DNA of 64,000 nt from Aristolochia californica (Eukaryota; Streptophyta; Magnoliopsida; Piperales; Aristolochiaceae), in assembly GCA_029961685.1 (NCBI GenBank), contig JARWKL010000059.1:1-64000 (forward strand), read 5' to 3'. The number at the start of each line of letters is the position of its first letter. Position 1 is the stretch's first letter. Shown here in pieces: positions 21,217 to 35,149 of the stretch. The notes beneath the pieces are model-generated. The model did no database searches. It was not told the origin of the DNA and was given only the letters and a program-made list of their open reading frames with translations. The position numbers were made by a program, and so were the translations under genes.

Positions 21217-23868
21217 GAATTTCCCAAACTTGGATAACAAAAGTTTTGTGTTAATTTTTGGTGTGTTAATAAATTTTCTTTACTTACATTTGTTATTGTT
21301 TTAAAATTTTACCATACATAAACTCAAAAATTTTCATTTTGCTGTGATCTATTTTCCTTTTTTGGTTTACGGGATGAAGGGAGAGCGAAAACTCAAAGTT
21401 TTGATTCAAGAAAAAATTTCACATCTAAAATGGAGATGCACAATGCCCAAATGTTGGGAGATATAATTCCAAAGAGTGTTTGTAATTTAGATCTTTTTAG
21501 TTTTTGTATCTCAGGATTTGCAATCGTCGGGAAAACGAGGAGGTGTGGTGTTTTTAACTGACTGTTGACTCCCATTCCGTATGTCATTTCTTACAAAAAT
21601 ATAGCCCGTTACTCACGATAAATCACATTACAATCATCTATGATTGTTAGGTCAGCTTTTTGAAAACGGACAAAATAATGGCTTGTTAGGTAAATATCCC
21701 GCCGCACGTTCACTTCTGAATTTAATGAGTGTTTGTTATTCTCATTAAAAGCTTTGGATCCATAGGTCATTTTCAACTTTAACATGTTTCAAGCATGCAT
21801 ATCCATTTTAAAACACGTCTAGAAGAGTTCTCTTTTTTGTTAAATTTCAAGCTATTAGGGTTGAACTAGTGGAATTTCCCAAACTTGGATAACAAAATTT
21901 TGTGTTCAGTTGTGGTGTGTGAATAAATTTTCATTACTTACATTTTTTCCCATACATAAACTCTAAAATTTACATTTTTTTTTGTGATCTATTTACCTTT
22001 TTTTTGTTTATGGCATGAAGGGAGAACGAAAAACTAGAAATTTTGATTTAATAAAAAAGTGTACATCTAAAATGGAGATGCACAATGCACAAATGTGGAG
22101 AGATATAATTCCAAAGAGTGTCTATGATTTTTCAGGATTGTGAGGTCTTTTCAGTTTTTAGTTCTCAGGTTTTGCAATCGTCGGGAAAAGGGGGAGGCGG
22201 GGGATTTTTAATTGAGTGTTGACTCCCGACCCGTAAGTCATTTTTTACAATAATACATCCCGTTACGAATGAAAAATCACTTTACAATCATCTATGATTG
22301 TTAGGTCAGCTTTTTGCAAACGGGCAAAATAATGGCTTGTTTGACTCTGGTAAATATCCCACCGCACGTTCACTAGATAATTTAATGAGCGTATGTTATT
22401 CTCTTTAAAAGCTTTGGATCCATAGGCCATTTGCATCTTTAACATGTTTCAAGCTTGCATATCCATTTTTAAAACACGTGTGGAACAAATCTCTTTCTTG
22501 TAAAATTCCGAGCTATTAGGGTTGAACAAGTGGAATTTCCCAAACTTGGATAACAAAAGTTTTGTGTTAATTTTTGGTGTGTGAATAAGTTTTCTTTACT
22601 TACATTTGTTATTGTTTCCATACATAAACTCAAAAATTTTCATTTTGCTGTGATATATTTGCCTTTTTTTGTTTACGGGATGAAGGGAGAGAGAAAACTC
22701 AAAGTTTTGATTTAAGAAAAAAGTGTACATCTAAAATGGAGATGGACGGTGCACAAATGTAGAGTGAGATAATTCCAATGAGTGTCTGTAATTTTTAGGG
22801 AATTTAAGCTTTTTTTAGTTTTTATATCTCAGGTTTTACAATCTTCGGGAAAATGGGGAGGCGGGGTGTTTTCAACTGAGTGTTGACTCCCAATCCGTAA
22901 GTCATTTCTTACAAAAATATAGCCCGTTACGGATGATAAATCACTTTACAATCATCTATGATTGTTCGGTAAGCTTTTTGTGAACTGGCAAAATAATGGC
23001 TAGTTTGATTCTGGTAAATATCCCACCGCACGTTCATTGATAATTTAATGAGTGTTTGTTATTCTCTTTAAAAGCTTTGGATCCATAGGTCATTTGCATC
23101 TTTAACATGTTTCAAGCTTGCGTATCCATTTTTAAAACACGTGTGGAACAAATCACTTTCTTGTAAAATTCCAAGCTATTAGGGTTGGACTAGTGGAATT
23201 TCCCAAACTTGGATAACAAAAGTTTTGTGTTAATTTTTGGTGTGTGAATAAATTTTCTTAACTTACATTTGTTATTGTTTTAAAATTTTTCCATACATAA
23301 ACTCAAAAATTTTCATTTTGCTGTGATCTATTTGCCTTTTTTTGTTTACGGGATCAAGGGAGAGTGAAAACTCAAAGTTTTGATTTAAGAAAAAAGTGTA
23401 CATCTAAAATGGAGACGCACAGTGCACAAATGAAGAGAGAGATAATTCCAATGAGTGTCTGTAATTTTTAGGGAATTTAAGCTCTTTTTAGTTTTTATAT
23501 CTCAGGTTTTACAATCTTCGGGAAAAGGGGGAGGCGGGGTCTTTTTAACTGAGTGTTGACTCCCAATCCGTAAGTCATTTCTTACAAAAATATAGCCCGT
23601 TACGGATGATAAATCACTTTACAATCATCTATGATTGTTAGGTAAGCTTTTTGTGAACGGGCAAAATAATGGCTAGTTTGATTCTGGTAAATATCCCACC
23701 GCGCGTTCATTGAGAATTTAATGAGTGTTTGTTATTCTCTTTAAAAGCTTTGGATCCATAGGTCATTTGCATCTTTAACATGTTTCAAGCTTGCATATCC
23801 ATTTTTAAAACACGTGTGGAACAAATCTCTTTCTTGTAAAATTCCAAGCTATTAGGGTTGAACTAGTG
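21217..23868 (+). repeat. HOR unit 9 (A-B-C-D), most diverged left unit
   Basis: It shares the C-monomer variant (C at 22873) with unit 8. In addition it has five bases not seen in the neighbours: G at 22228 and T at 22244 in B, T at 22765 in C, C at 23541 and G at 23703 in D. Confidence 0.95.
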
Positions 23869-26520
23869 GAATTTCCCAAACTTGGATAACAAAAGTTTTG
23901 TGTTAATTTTTGGTGTGTTAATAAATTTTCTTTACTTACATTTGTTATTGTTTTAAAATTTTACCATACATAAACTCAAAAATTTTCATTTTGCTGTGAT
24001 CTATTTTCCTTTTTTGGTTTACGGGATGAAGGGAGAGCGAAAACTCAAAGTTTTGATTCAAGAAAAAATTTCACATCTAAAATGGAGATGCACAATGCCC
24101 AAATGTTGGGAGATATAATTCCAAAGAGTGTTTGTAATTTAGATCTTTTTAGTTTTTGTATCTCAGGATTTGCAATCGTCGGGAAAACGAGGAGGTGTGG
24201 TGTTTTTAACTGACTGTTGACTCCCATTCCGTATGTCATTTCTTACAAAAATATAGCCCGTTACTCACGATAAATCACATTACAATCATCTATGATTGTT
24301 AGGTCAGCTTTTTGAAAACGGACAAAATAATGGCTTGTTAGGTAAATATCCCGCCGCACGTTCACTTCTGAATTTAATGAGTGTTTGTTATTCTCATTAA
24401 AAGCTTTGGATCCATAGGTCATTTTCAACTTTAACATGTTTCAAGCATGCATATCCATTTTAAAACACGTCTAGAAGAGTTCTCTTTTTTGTTAAATTTC
24501 AAGCTATTAGCGTTGAACTAGTGGAATTTCCCAAACTTGGATAACAAAATTTTGTGTTCAGTTGTGGTGTGTGAATAAATTTTCATTACTTACATTTTTT
24601 CCCATACATAAACTCTAAAATTTACATTTTTTTTTGTGATCTATTTACCTTTTTTTTGTTTATGGCATGAAGGGAGAACGAAAAACTAGAAATTTTGATT
24701 TAATAAAAAAGTGTACATCTAAAATGGAGATGCACAATGCACAAATGTGGAGAGATATAATTCCAAAGAGTGTCTATGATTTTTCAGGATTGTGAGGTCT
24801 TTTCAGTTTTTAGTTCTCAGGTTTTGCAATCGTCGGGAAAAGGGGGAGGCGGGGGATTTTTAATTGAGTGTTGACTCCCAACCCGTAAGTCATTTCTTAC
24901 AATAATACATCCCGTTACGAATGAAAAATCACTTTACAATCATCTATGATTGTTAGGTCAGCTTTTTGCAAACGGGCAAAATAATGGCTTGTTTGACTCT
25001 GGTAAATATCCCACCGCACGTTCACTAGATAATTTAATGAGCGTATGTTATTCTCTTTAAAAGCTTTGGATCCATAGGCCATTTGCATCTTTAACATGTT
25101 TCAAGCTTGCATATCCATTTTTAAAACACGTGTGGAACAAATCTCTTTCTTGTAAAATTCCGAGCTATTAGGGTTGAACAAGTGGAATTTCCCAAACTTG
25201 GATAACAAAAGTTTTGTGTTAATTTTTGGTGTGTGAATAAGTTTTCTTTACTTACATTTGTTATTGTTTCCATACATAAACTCAAAAATTTTCATTTTGC
25301 TGTGATATATTTGCCTTTTTTTGTTTACGGGATGAAGGGAGAGAGAAAACTCAAAGTTTTGATTTAAGAAAAAAGTGTACATCTAAAATGGAGATGGACG
25401 GTGCACAAATGTAGAGAGAGATAATTCCAATGAGTGTCTGTAATTTTTAGGGAATTTAAGCTTTTTTTAGTTTTTATATCTCAGGTTTTACAATCTTCGG
25501 GAAAATGGGGAGGCGGGGTGTTTTTAACTGAGTGTTGACTCCCAATCCGTAAGTCATTTCTTACAAAAATATAGCCCGTTACGGATGATAAATCACTTTA
25601 CAATCATCTATGATTGTTCGGTAAGCTTTTTGTGAACTGGCAAAATAATGGCTAGTTTGATTCTGGTAAATATCCCACCGCACGTTCATTGATAATTTAA
25701 TGAGTGTTTGTTATTCTCTTTAAAAGCTTTGGATCCATAGGTCATTTGCATCTTTAACATGTTTCAAGCTTGCGTATCCATTTTTAAAACACGTGTGGAA
25801 CAAATCACTTTCTTGTAAAATTCCAAGCTATTAGGGTTGGACTAGTGGAATTTCCCAAACTTGGATAACAAAAGTTTTGTGTTAATTTTTGGTGTGTGAA
25901 TAAATTTTCTTAACTTACATTTGTTATTGTTTTAAAATTTTTCCATACATAAACTCAAAAATTTTCATTTTGCTGTGATCTATTTGCCTTTTTTTGTTTA
26001 CGGGATCAAGGGAGAGTGAAAACTCAAAGTTTTGATTTAAGAAAAAAGTGTACATCTAAAATGGAGACGCACAGTGCACAAATGAAGAGAGAGATAATTC
26101 CAATGAGTGTCTGTAATTTTTAGGGAATTTAAGCTCTTTTTAGTTTTTATATCTCAGGTTTTACAATCTTCGGGAAAAGGGGGAGGCGGGGTGTTTTTAA
26201 CTGAGTGTTGACTCCCAATCCGTAAGTCATTTCTTACAAAAATATAGCCCGTTACGGATGATAAATCACTTTACAATCATCTATGATTGTTAGGTAAGCT
26301 TTTTGTGAACGGGCAAAATAATGGCTAGTTTGATTCTGGTAAATATCCCACCGCACGTTCATTGAGAATTTAATGAGTGTTTGTTATTCTCTTTAAAAGC
26401 TTTGGATCCATAGGTCATTTGCATCTTTAACATGTTTCAAGCTTGCATATCCATTTTTAAAACACGTGTGGAACAAATCTCTTTCTTGTAAAATTCCAAG
26501 CTATTAGGGTTGAACTAGTG
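23869..26520 (+). repeat. HOR unit 10 (A-B-C-D)
   Basis: Left haplotype in D. It is the first unit with C at the A 3' end (24511, TATTAGCGTTG for TATTAGGGTTG); the variant continues through unit 19. Confidence 0.95.
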
Positions 26521-29172
26521 GAATTTCCCAAACTTGGATAACAAAAGTTTTGTGTTAATTTTTGGTGTGTTAATAAATTTTCTTTACTTACATTTGTTAT
26601 TGTTTTAAAATTTTACCATACATAAACTCAAAAATTTTCATTTTGCTGTGATCTATTTTCCTTTTTTGGTTTACGGGATGAAGGGAGAGCGAAAACTCAA
26701 AGTTTTGATTCAAGAAAAAATTTCACATCTAAAATGGAGATGCACAATGCCCAAATGTTGGGAGATATAATTCCAAAGAGTGTTTGTAATTTAGATCTTT
26801 TTAGTTTTTGTATCTCAGGATTTGCAATCGTCGGGAAAACGAGGAGGTGTGGTGTTTTTAACTGACTGTTGACTCCCATTCCGTATGTCATTTCTTACAA
26901 AAATATAGCCCGTTACTCACGATAAATCACATTACAATCATCTATGATTGTTAGGTCAGCTTTTTGAAAACGGACAAAATAATGGCTTGTTAGGTAAATA
27001 TCCCGCCGCACGTTCACTTCTGAATTTAATGAGTGTTTGTTATTCTCATTAAAAGCTTTGGATCCATAGGTCATTTTCAACTTTAACATGTTTCAAGCAT
27101 GCATATCCATTTTAAAACACGTCTAGAAGAGTTCTCTTTTTTGTTAAATTTCAAGCTATTAGCGTTGAACTAGTGGAATTTCCCAAACTTGGATAACAAA
27201 ATTTTGTGTTCAGTTGTGGTGTGTGAATAAATTTTCATTACTTACATTTTTTCCCATACATAAACTCTAAAATTTACATTTTTTTTTGTGATCTATTTAC
27301 CTTTTTTTTGTTTATGGCATGAAGGGAGAACGAAAAACTAGAAATTTTGATTTAATAAAAAAGTGTACATCTAAAATGGAGATGCACAATGCACAAATGT
27401 GGAGAGATATAATTCCAAAGAGTGTCTATGATTTTTCAGGATTGTGAGGTCTTTTCAGTTTTTAGTTCTCAGGTTTTGCAATCGTCGGGAAAAGGGGGAG
27501 GCGGGGGATTTTTAATTGAGTGTTGACTCCCAACCCGTAAGTCATTTCTTACAATAATACATCCCGTTACGAATGAAAAATCACTTTACAATCATCTATG
27601 ATTGTTAGGTCAGCTTTTTGCAAACGGGCAAAATAATGGCTTGTTTGACTCTGGTAAATATCCCACCGCACGTTCACTAGATAATTTAATGAGCGTATGT
27701 TATTCTCTTTAAAAGCTTTGGATCCATAGGCCATTTGCATCTTTAACATGTTTCAAGCTTGCATATCCATTTTTAAAACACGTGTGGAACAAATCTCTTT
27801 CTTGTAAAATTCCGAGCTATTAGGGTTGAACAAGTGGAATTTCCCAAACTTGGATAACAAAAGTTTTGTGTTAATTTTTGGTGTGTGAATAAGTTTTCTT
27901 TACTTACATTTGTTATTGTTTCCATACATAAACTCAAAAATTTTCATTTTGCTGTGATATATTTGCCTTTTTTTGTTTACGGGATGAAGGGAGAGAGAAA
28001 ACTCAAAGTTTTGATTTAAGAAAAAAGTGTACATCTAAAATGGAGATGGACGGTGCACAAATGTAGAGAGAGATAATTCCAATGAGTGTCTGTAATTTTT
28101 AGGGAATTTAAGCTTTTTTTAGTTTTTATATCTCAGGTTTTACAATCTTCGGGAAAATGGGGAGGCGGGGTGTTTTTAACTGAGTGTTGACTCCCAATCC
28201 GTAAGTCATTTCTTACAAAAATATAGCCCGTTACGGATGATAAATCACTTTACAATCATCTATGATTGTTCGGTAAGCTTTTTGTGAACTGGCAAAATAA
28301 TGGCTAGTTTGATTCTGGTAAATATCCCACCGCACGTTCATTGATAATTTAATGAGTGTTTGTTATTCTCTTTAAAAGCTTTGGATCCATAGGTCATTTG
28401 CATCTTTAACATGTTTCAAGCTTGCGTATCCATTTTTAAAACACGTGTGGAACAAATCACTTTCTTGTAAAATTCCAAGCTATTAGGGTTGGACTAGTGG
28501 AATTTCCCAAACTTGGATAACAAAAGTTTTGTGTTAATTTTTGGTGTGTGAATAAATTTTCTTAACTTACATTTGTTATTGTTTTAAAATTTTTCCATAC
28601 ATAAACTCAAAAATTTTCATTTTGCTGTGATCTATTTGCCTTTTTTTGTTTACGGGATCAAGGGAGAGTGAAAACTCAAAGTTTTGATTTAAGAAAAAAG
28701 TGTACATCTAAAATGGAGACGCACAGTGCACAAATGAAGAGAGAGATAATTCCAATGAGTGTCTGTAATTTTTAGGGAATTTAAGCTCTTTTTAGTTTTT
28801 ATATCTCAGGTTTTACAATCTTCGGGAAAAGGGGGAGGCGGGGTGTTTTTAACTGAGTGTTGACTCCCAATCCGTAAGTCATTTCTTACAAAAATATAGC
28901 CCGTTACGGATGATAAATCACTTTACAATCATCTATGATTGTTAGGTAAGCTTTTTGTGAACGGGCAAAATAATGGCTAGTTTGATTCTGGTAAATATCC
29001 CACCGCACGTTCATTGAGAATTTAATGAGTGTTTGTTATTCTCTTTAAAAGCTTTGGATCCATAGGTCATTTGCATCTTTAACATGTTTCAAGCTTGCAT
29101 ATCCATTTTTAAAACACGTGTGGAACAAATCTCTTTCTTGTAAAATTCCAAGCTATTAGGGTTGAACTAGTG
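26521..29172 (+). repeat. HOR unit 11 (A-B-C-D)
   Basis: Left haplotype with the TATTAGCGTTG variant (C at 27163). Confidence 0.95.
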
Positions 29173-32100
29173 GAATTTCCCAAACTTGGATAACAAAAGT
29201 TTTGTGTTAATTTTTGGTGTGTTAATAAATTTTCTTTACTTACATTTGTTATTGTTTTAAAATTTTACCATACATAAACTCAAAAATTTTCATTTTGCTG
29301 TGATCTATTTTCCTTTTTTGGTTTACGGGATGAAGGGAGAGCGAAAACTCAAAGTTTTGATTCAAGAAAAAATTTCACATCTAAAATGGAGATGCACAAT
29401 GCCCAAATGTTGGGAGATATAATTCCAAAGAGTGTTTGTAATTTAGATCTTTTTAGTTTTTGTATCTCAGGATTTGCAATCGTCGGGAAAACGAGGAGGT
29501 GTGGTGTTTTTAACTGACTGTTGACTCCCATTCCGTATGTCATTTCTTACAAAAATATAGCCCGTTACTCACGATAAATCACATTACAATCATCTATGAT
29601 TGTTAGGTCAGCTTTTTGAAAACGGACAAAATAATGGCTTGTTAGGTAAATATCCCGCCGCACGTTCACTTCTGAATTTAATGAGTGTTTGTTATTCTCA
29701 TTAAAAGCTTTGGATCCATAGGTCATTTTCAACTTTAACATGTTTCAAGCATGCATATCCATTTTAAAACACGTCTAGAAGAGTTCTCTTTTTTGTTAAA
29801 TTTCAAGCTATTAGCGTTGAACTAGTGGAATTTCCCAAACTTGGATAACAAAATTTTGTGTTCAGTTGTGGTGTGTGAATAAATTTTCATTACTTACATT
29901 TTTTCCCATACATAAACTCTAAAACTGACATTTTTTTTTGTGATCTATTTACCTTTTTTTTGTTTATGGCATGAAGGGAGAACGAAAAACTAGAAATTTT
30001 GATTTAATAAAAAAGTGTACATCTAAAATGGAGATGCACAATGCACAAATGTGGAGAGATATAATTCCAAAGAGTGTCTATGATTTTTCAGGATTGTGAG
30101 GTCTTTTCAGTTTTTAGTTCTCAGGTTTTGCAATCGTCGGGAAAAGGGGGAGGCGGGGGATTTTTAATTGAGTGTTGACTCCCAACCCGTAAGTCATTTC
30201 TTACAATAATACATCCCGTTACGAATGAAAAATCACTTTACAATCATCTATGATTGTTAGGTCAGCTTTTTGCAAACGGGCAAAATAATGGCTTGTTTGA
30301 CTCTGGTAAATATCCCACCGCACGTTCACTAGATAATTTAATGAGCGTATGTTATTCTCTTTAAAAGCTTTGGATCCATAGGCCATTTGCATCTTTAACA
30401 TGTTTCAAGCTTGCATATCCATTTTTAAAACACGTGTGGAACAAATCTCTTTCTTGTAAAATTCCGAGCTATTAGGGTTGAACAAGTGGAATTTCCCAAA
30501 CTTGGATAACAAAAGTTTTGTGTTAATTTTTGGTGTGTGAATAAGTTTTCTTTACTTACATTTGTTATTGTTTCCATACATAAACTCAAAAATTTTCATT
30601 TTGCTGTGATATATTTGCCTTTTTTTGTTTACGGGATGAAGGGAGAGAGAAAACTCAAAGTTTTGATTTAAGAAAAAAGTGTACATCTAAAATGGAGATG
30701 GACGGTGCACAAATGTAGAGAGAGATAATTCCAATGAGTGTCTGTAATTTTTAGGGAATTTAAGCTTTTTTTAGTTTTTATATCTCAGGTTTTACAATCT
30801 TCGGGAAAATGGGGAGGCGGGGTGTTTTTAACTGAGTGTTGACTCCCAATCCGTAAGTCATTTCTTACAAAAATATAGCCCGTTACGGATGATAAATCAC
30901 TTTACAATCATCTATGATTGTTCGGTAAGCTTTTTGTGAACTGGCAAAATAATGGCTAGTTTGATTCTGGTAAATATCCCACCGCACGTTCATTGATAAT
31001 TTAATGAGTGTTTGTTATTCTCTTTAAAAGCTTTGGATCCATAGGTCATTTGCATCTTTAACATGTTTCAAGCTTGCGTATCCATTTTTAAAACACGTGT
31101 GGAACAAATCACTTTCTTGTAAAATTCCAAGCTATTAGGGTTGGACTAGTGGAATTTCCCAAACTTGGATAACAAAAGTTTTGTGTTAATTTTTGGTGTG
31201 TGAATAAATTTTCTTAACTTACATTTGTTATTGTTTTAAAATTTTTCCATACATAAACTCAAAAATTTTCATTTTGCTGTGATCTATTTGCCTTTTTTTG
31301 TTTACGGGATCAAGGGAGAGTGAAAACTCAAAGTTTTGATTTAAGAAAAAAGTGTACATCTAAAATGGAGACGCACAGTGCACAAATGAAGAGAGAGATA
31401 ATTCCAATGAGTGTCTGTAATTTTTAGGGAATTTAAGCTCTTTTTAGTTTTTATATCTCAGGTTTTACAATCTTCGGGAAAAGGGGGAGGCGGGGTGTTT
31501 TTAACTGAGTGTTGACTCCCAATCCGTAAGTCATTTCTTACAAAAATATAGCCCGTTACGGATGATAAATCACTTTACAATCATCTATGATTGTTAGGTA
31601 AGCTTTTTGTGAACGGGCAAAATAATGGCTAGTTTGATTCTGGTAAATATCCCACCGCACGTTCATTGATAATTTAATGAGTGTTTGTTATTCTCTTTAA
31701 AAGCTTTGGATCCATAGGTCATTTGCATCTTTAACATGTTTCAAGCTTGCGTATCCATTTTTAAAACACGTGTGGAACAAATCACTTTCTTGTAAAATTC
31801 CAAGCTATTAGGGTTGGACTAGTGGAATTTCCCAAACTTGGATAACAAAAGTTTTGTGTTAATTTTTGGTGTGTGAATAAATTTTCTTAACTTACATTTG
31901 TTATTGTTTTAAAATTTTTCCATACATAAACTCAAAAATTTTCATTTTGCTGTGATCTATTTGCCTTTTTTTGTTTACGGGATCAAGGGAGAGTGAAAAC
32001 TCAAAGTTTTGATTTAAGAAAAAAGTGTACATCTAAAATGGAGACGCACAGTGCACAAATGAAGAGAGAGATAATTCCAATGAGTGTCTGTAATTTTTAG

Positions 32101-32497
32101 GGAATTTAAGCTCTTTTTAGTTTTTATATCTCAGGTTTTACAATCTTCGGGAAAAGGGGGAGGCGGGGTGTTTTTAACTGAGTGTTGAGTCCCAATCCGT
32201 AAGTCATTTCTTACAAAAATATAGCCCGTTACAGATGATAAATCACTTTACAATCATCTATGATTGTTAGGTAAGCTTTTTGTGAACGGGCAAAATAATG
32301 GCTAGTTTGATTCTGGTAAATATCCCACCGCACGTTCATTGAGAATTTAATGAGTGTTTGTTATTCTCTTTAAAAGCTTTGGATCCATAGGTCATTTGCA
32401 TCTTTAACATGTTTCAAGCTTGCATATCCATTTTTAAAACACGTGTGGAACAAATCTCTTTCTTGTAAAATTCCAAGCTATTAGGGTTGAACTAGTG
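29173..32497 (+). repeat. HOR unit 12, pentamer A-B-C-(D/C)-D (3325 bp)
   Basis: Boundaries: A 29173-29827, B 29828-30488, C 30489-31151, hybrid 31152-31824, D 31825-32497. It is 673 bp longer than the standard HOR, exactly one D length. Both D-type monomers have the left-haplotype GAGAGTGAAAAC. B has private bases at 29925 and 29927, and the last D has private bases at 32189 (GTTGAGTCCC) and 32233. This is the last left-haplotype unit. Confidence 0.95.
31152..31824 (+). repeat. Recombinant monomer D/C
   Basis: The 5' part is D: it has the TAAAATTTTT block, GGGATCAAGG, TGTTAGGTAAG and GAACGGGCAA (last D-specific base 31615). The 3' part is C: CATTGATAATT (first C-specific base 31670), GCGTATCC, AAATCACTTTC and GGGTTGGACTAG. 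A full D follows, as expected after a C end. One crossover between D on one chromatid and C on another, inside 31616-31669, gives this product and adds 673 bp. Confidence 0.92.
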
Positions 32498-35149
32498 GAA
32501 TTTCCCAAACTTGGATAACAAAAGTTTTGTGTTAATTTTTGGTGTGTTAATAAATTTTCTTTACTTACATTTGTTATTGTTTTAAAATTTTACCATACAT
32601 AAACTCAAAAATTTTCATTTTGCTGTGATCTATTTTCCTTTTTTGGTTTACGGGATGAAGGGAGAGCGAAAACTCAAAGTTTTGATTTAAGAAAAAATTT
32701 CACATCTAAAATGGAGATGCACAATGCCCAAATGTTGGGAGATATAATTCCAAAGAGTGTTTGTAATTTAGATCTTTTTAGTTTTTGTATCTCAGGATTT
32801 GCAATCGTCGGGAAAACGAGGAGGTGTGGTGTTTTTAACTGACTGTTGACTCCCATTCCGTATGTCATTTCTTACAAAAATATAGCCCGTTACTCACGAT
32901 AAATCACATTACAATCATCTATGATTGTTAGGTCAGCTTTTTGAAAACAGACAAAATAATGGCTTGTTAGGTAAATATCCCGCCGCACGTTCACTTCTGA
33001 ATTTAATGAGTGTTTGTTATTCTCATTAAAAGCTTTGGATCCATAGGTCATTTTCAACTTTAACATGTTTCAAGCATGCATATCCATTTTAAAACACGTC
33101 TAGAAGAGTTCTCTTTTTTGTTAAATTTCAAGCTATTAGCGTTGAACTAGTGGAATTTCCCAAACTTGGATAACAAAATTTTGTGTTCAGTTGTGGTGTG
33201 TGAATAAATTTTCATTACTTACATTTTTTCCCATACATAAACTCTAAAATTTACATTTTTTTTTGTGATCTATTTACCTTTTTTTTGTTTATGGCATGAA
33301 GGGAGAACGAAAAACTAGAAATTTTGATTTAATAAAAAAGTGTACATCTAAAATGGAGATGCACAATGCACAAATGTGGAGAGATATAATTCCAAAGAGT
33401 GTCTATGATTTTTCAGGATTGTGAGGTCTTTTCAGTTTTTAGTTCTCAGGTTTTGCAATCGTCGGGAAAAGGGGGAGGCGGGGGATTTTTAATTGAGTGT
33501 TGACTCCCAACCCGTAAGTCATTTCTTACAATAATACATCCCGTTACGAATGAAAAATCACTTTACAATCATCTATGATTGTTAGGTCAGCTTTTTGCAA
33601 ACGGGCAAAATAATGGCTTGTTTGACTCTGGTAAATATCCCACCGCACGTTCACTAGATAATTTAATGAGCGTATGTTATTCTCTTTAAAAGCTTTGGAT
33701 CCATAGGCCATTTGCATCTTTAACATGTTTCAAGCTTGCATATCCATTTTTAAAACACGTGTGGAACAAATCTCTTTCTTGTAAAATTCCGAGCAATTAG
33801 GGTTGAACAAGTGGAATTTCCCAAACTTGGATAACAAAAGTTTTGTGTTAATTTTTGGTGTGTGAATAAGTTTTCTTTACTTACATTTGTTATTGTTTCC
33901 ATACATAAACTCAAAAATTTTCATTTTGCTGTGATATATTTGCCTTTTTTTGTTTACGGGATGAAGGGAGAGAGAAAACTCAAAGTTTTGATTTAAGAAA
34001 AAAGTGTACATCTAAAATGGAGATGGACGGTGCACAAATGTAGAGAGAGATAATTCCAATGAGTGTCTGTAATTTTTAGGGAATTTAAGCTTTTTTTAGT
34101 TTTTATATCTCAGGTTTTACAATCTTCGGGAAAATGGGGAGGCGGGGTGTTTTTAACTGAGTGTTGACTCCCAATCCGTAAGTCATTTCTTACAAAAATA
34201 TAGCCCGTTACGGATGATAAATCACTTTACAATCATCTATGATTGTTCGGTAAGCTTTTTGTGAACTGGCAAAATAATGGCTAGTTTGATTCTGGTAAAT
34301 ATCCCACCGCACGTTCATTGATAATTTAATGAGTGTTTGTTATTCTCTTTAAAAGCTTTGGATCCATAGGTCATTTGCATCTTTAACATGTTTCAAGCTT
34401 GCGTATCCATTTTTAAAACACGTGTGGAACAAATCACTTTCTTGTAAAATTCCAAGCTATTAGGGTTGGACTAGTGGAATTTCCCAAACTTGGATAACAA
34501 AAGTTTTGTGTTAATTTTTGGTGTGTGAATAAATTTTCTTAACTTACATTTGTTATTGTTTTAAAATTTTTCCATACATAAACTCAAAAATTTTCATTTT
34601 GCTGTGATCTATTTGCCTTTTTTTGTTTACGGGATCAAGGGAGAGCGAAAACTCAAAGTTTTGATTTAAGAAAAAAGTGTACATCTAAAATGGAGACGCA
34701 CAGTGCACAAATGAAGAGAGAGATAATTCCAATGAGTGTCTGGAATTTTTAGGGAATTTAAGCTCTTTTTAGTTTTTATATCTCAGGTTTTACAATCTTC
34801 GGGAAAAGGGGGAGGCGGGGTGTTTTTAACTGAGTGTTGACTCCCAATCCGTAAGTCATTTCTTACAAAAATATAGCCCGTTACGGATGATAAATCACTT
34901 TACAATCATCTATGATTGTTAGGTAAGCTTTTTGTGAACGGGCAAAATAATGGCTAGTTTGATTCTGGTAAATATCCCACCGCACGTTCATTGAGAATTT
35001 AATGAGTGTTTGTTATTCTCTTTAAAAGCTTTGGATCCATAGGTCATTTGCATCTTTAACGTGTTTCAAGCTTGCATATCCATTTTTAAAACACGTGTGG
35101 AACAAATCTCTTTCTTGTAAAATTCCAAGCTATTAGGGTTGATCTAGTG
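32498..35149 (+). repeat. HOR unit 13 (A-B-C-D), first right-haplotype unit
   Basis: A now has GATTTAAG (T at 32688), and D has GAGAGCGAAAAC, TTTAACGTG and GGGTTGATCTAG. Private bases are A at 32949 and G at 34743. B ends GAGCAATTAG (A at 33795) and the next C keeps AGTTTTGTG; this linked pair recurs only in unit 16. Confidence 0.95.
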
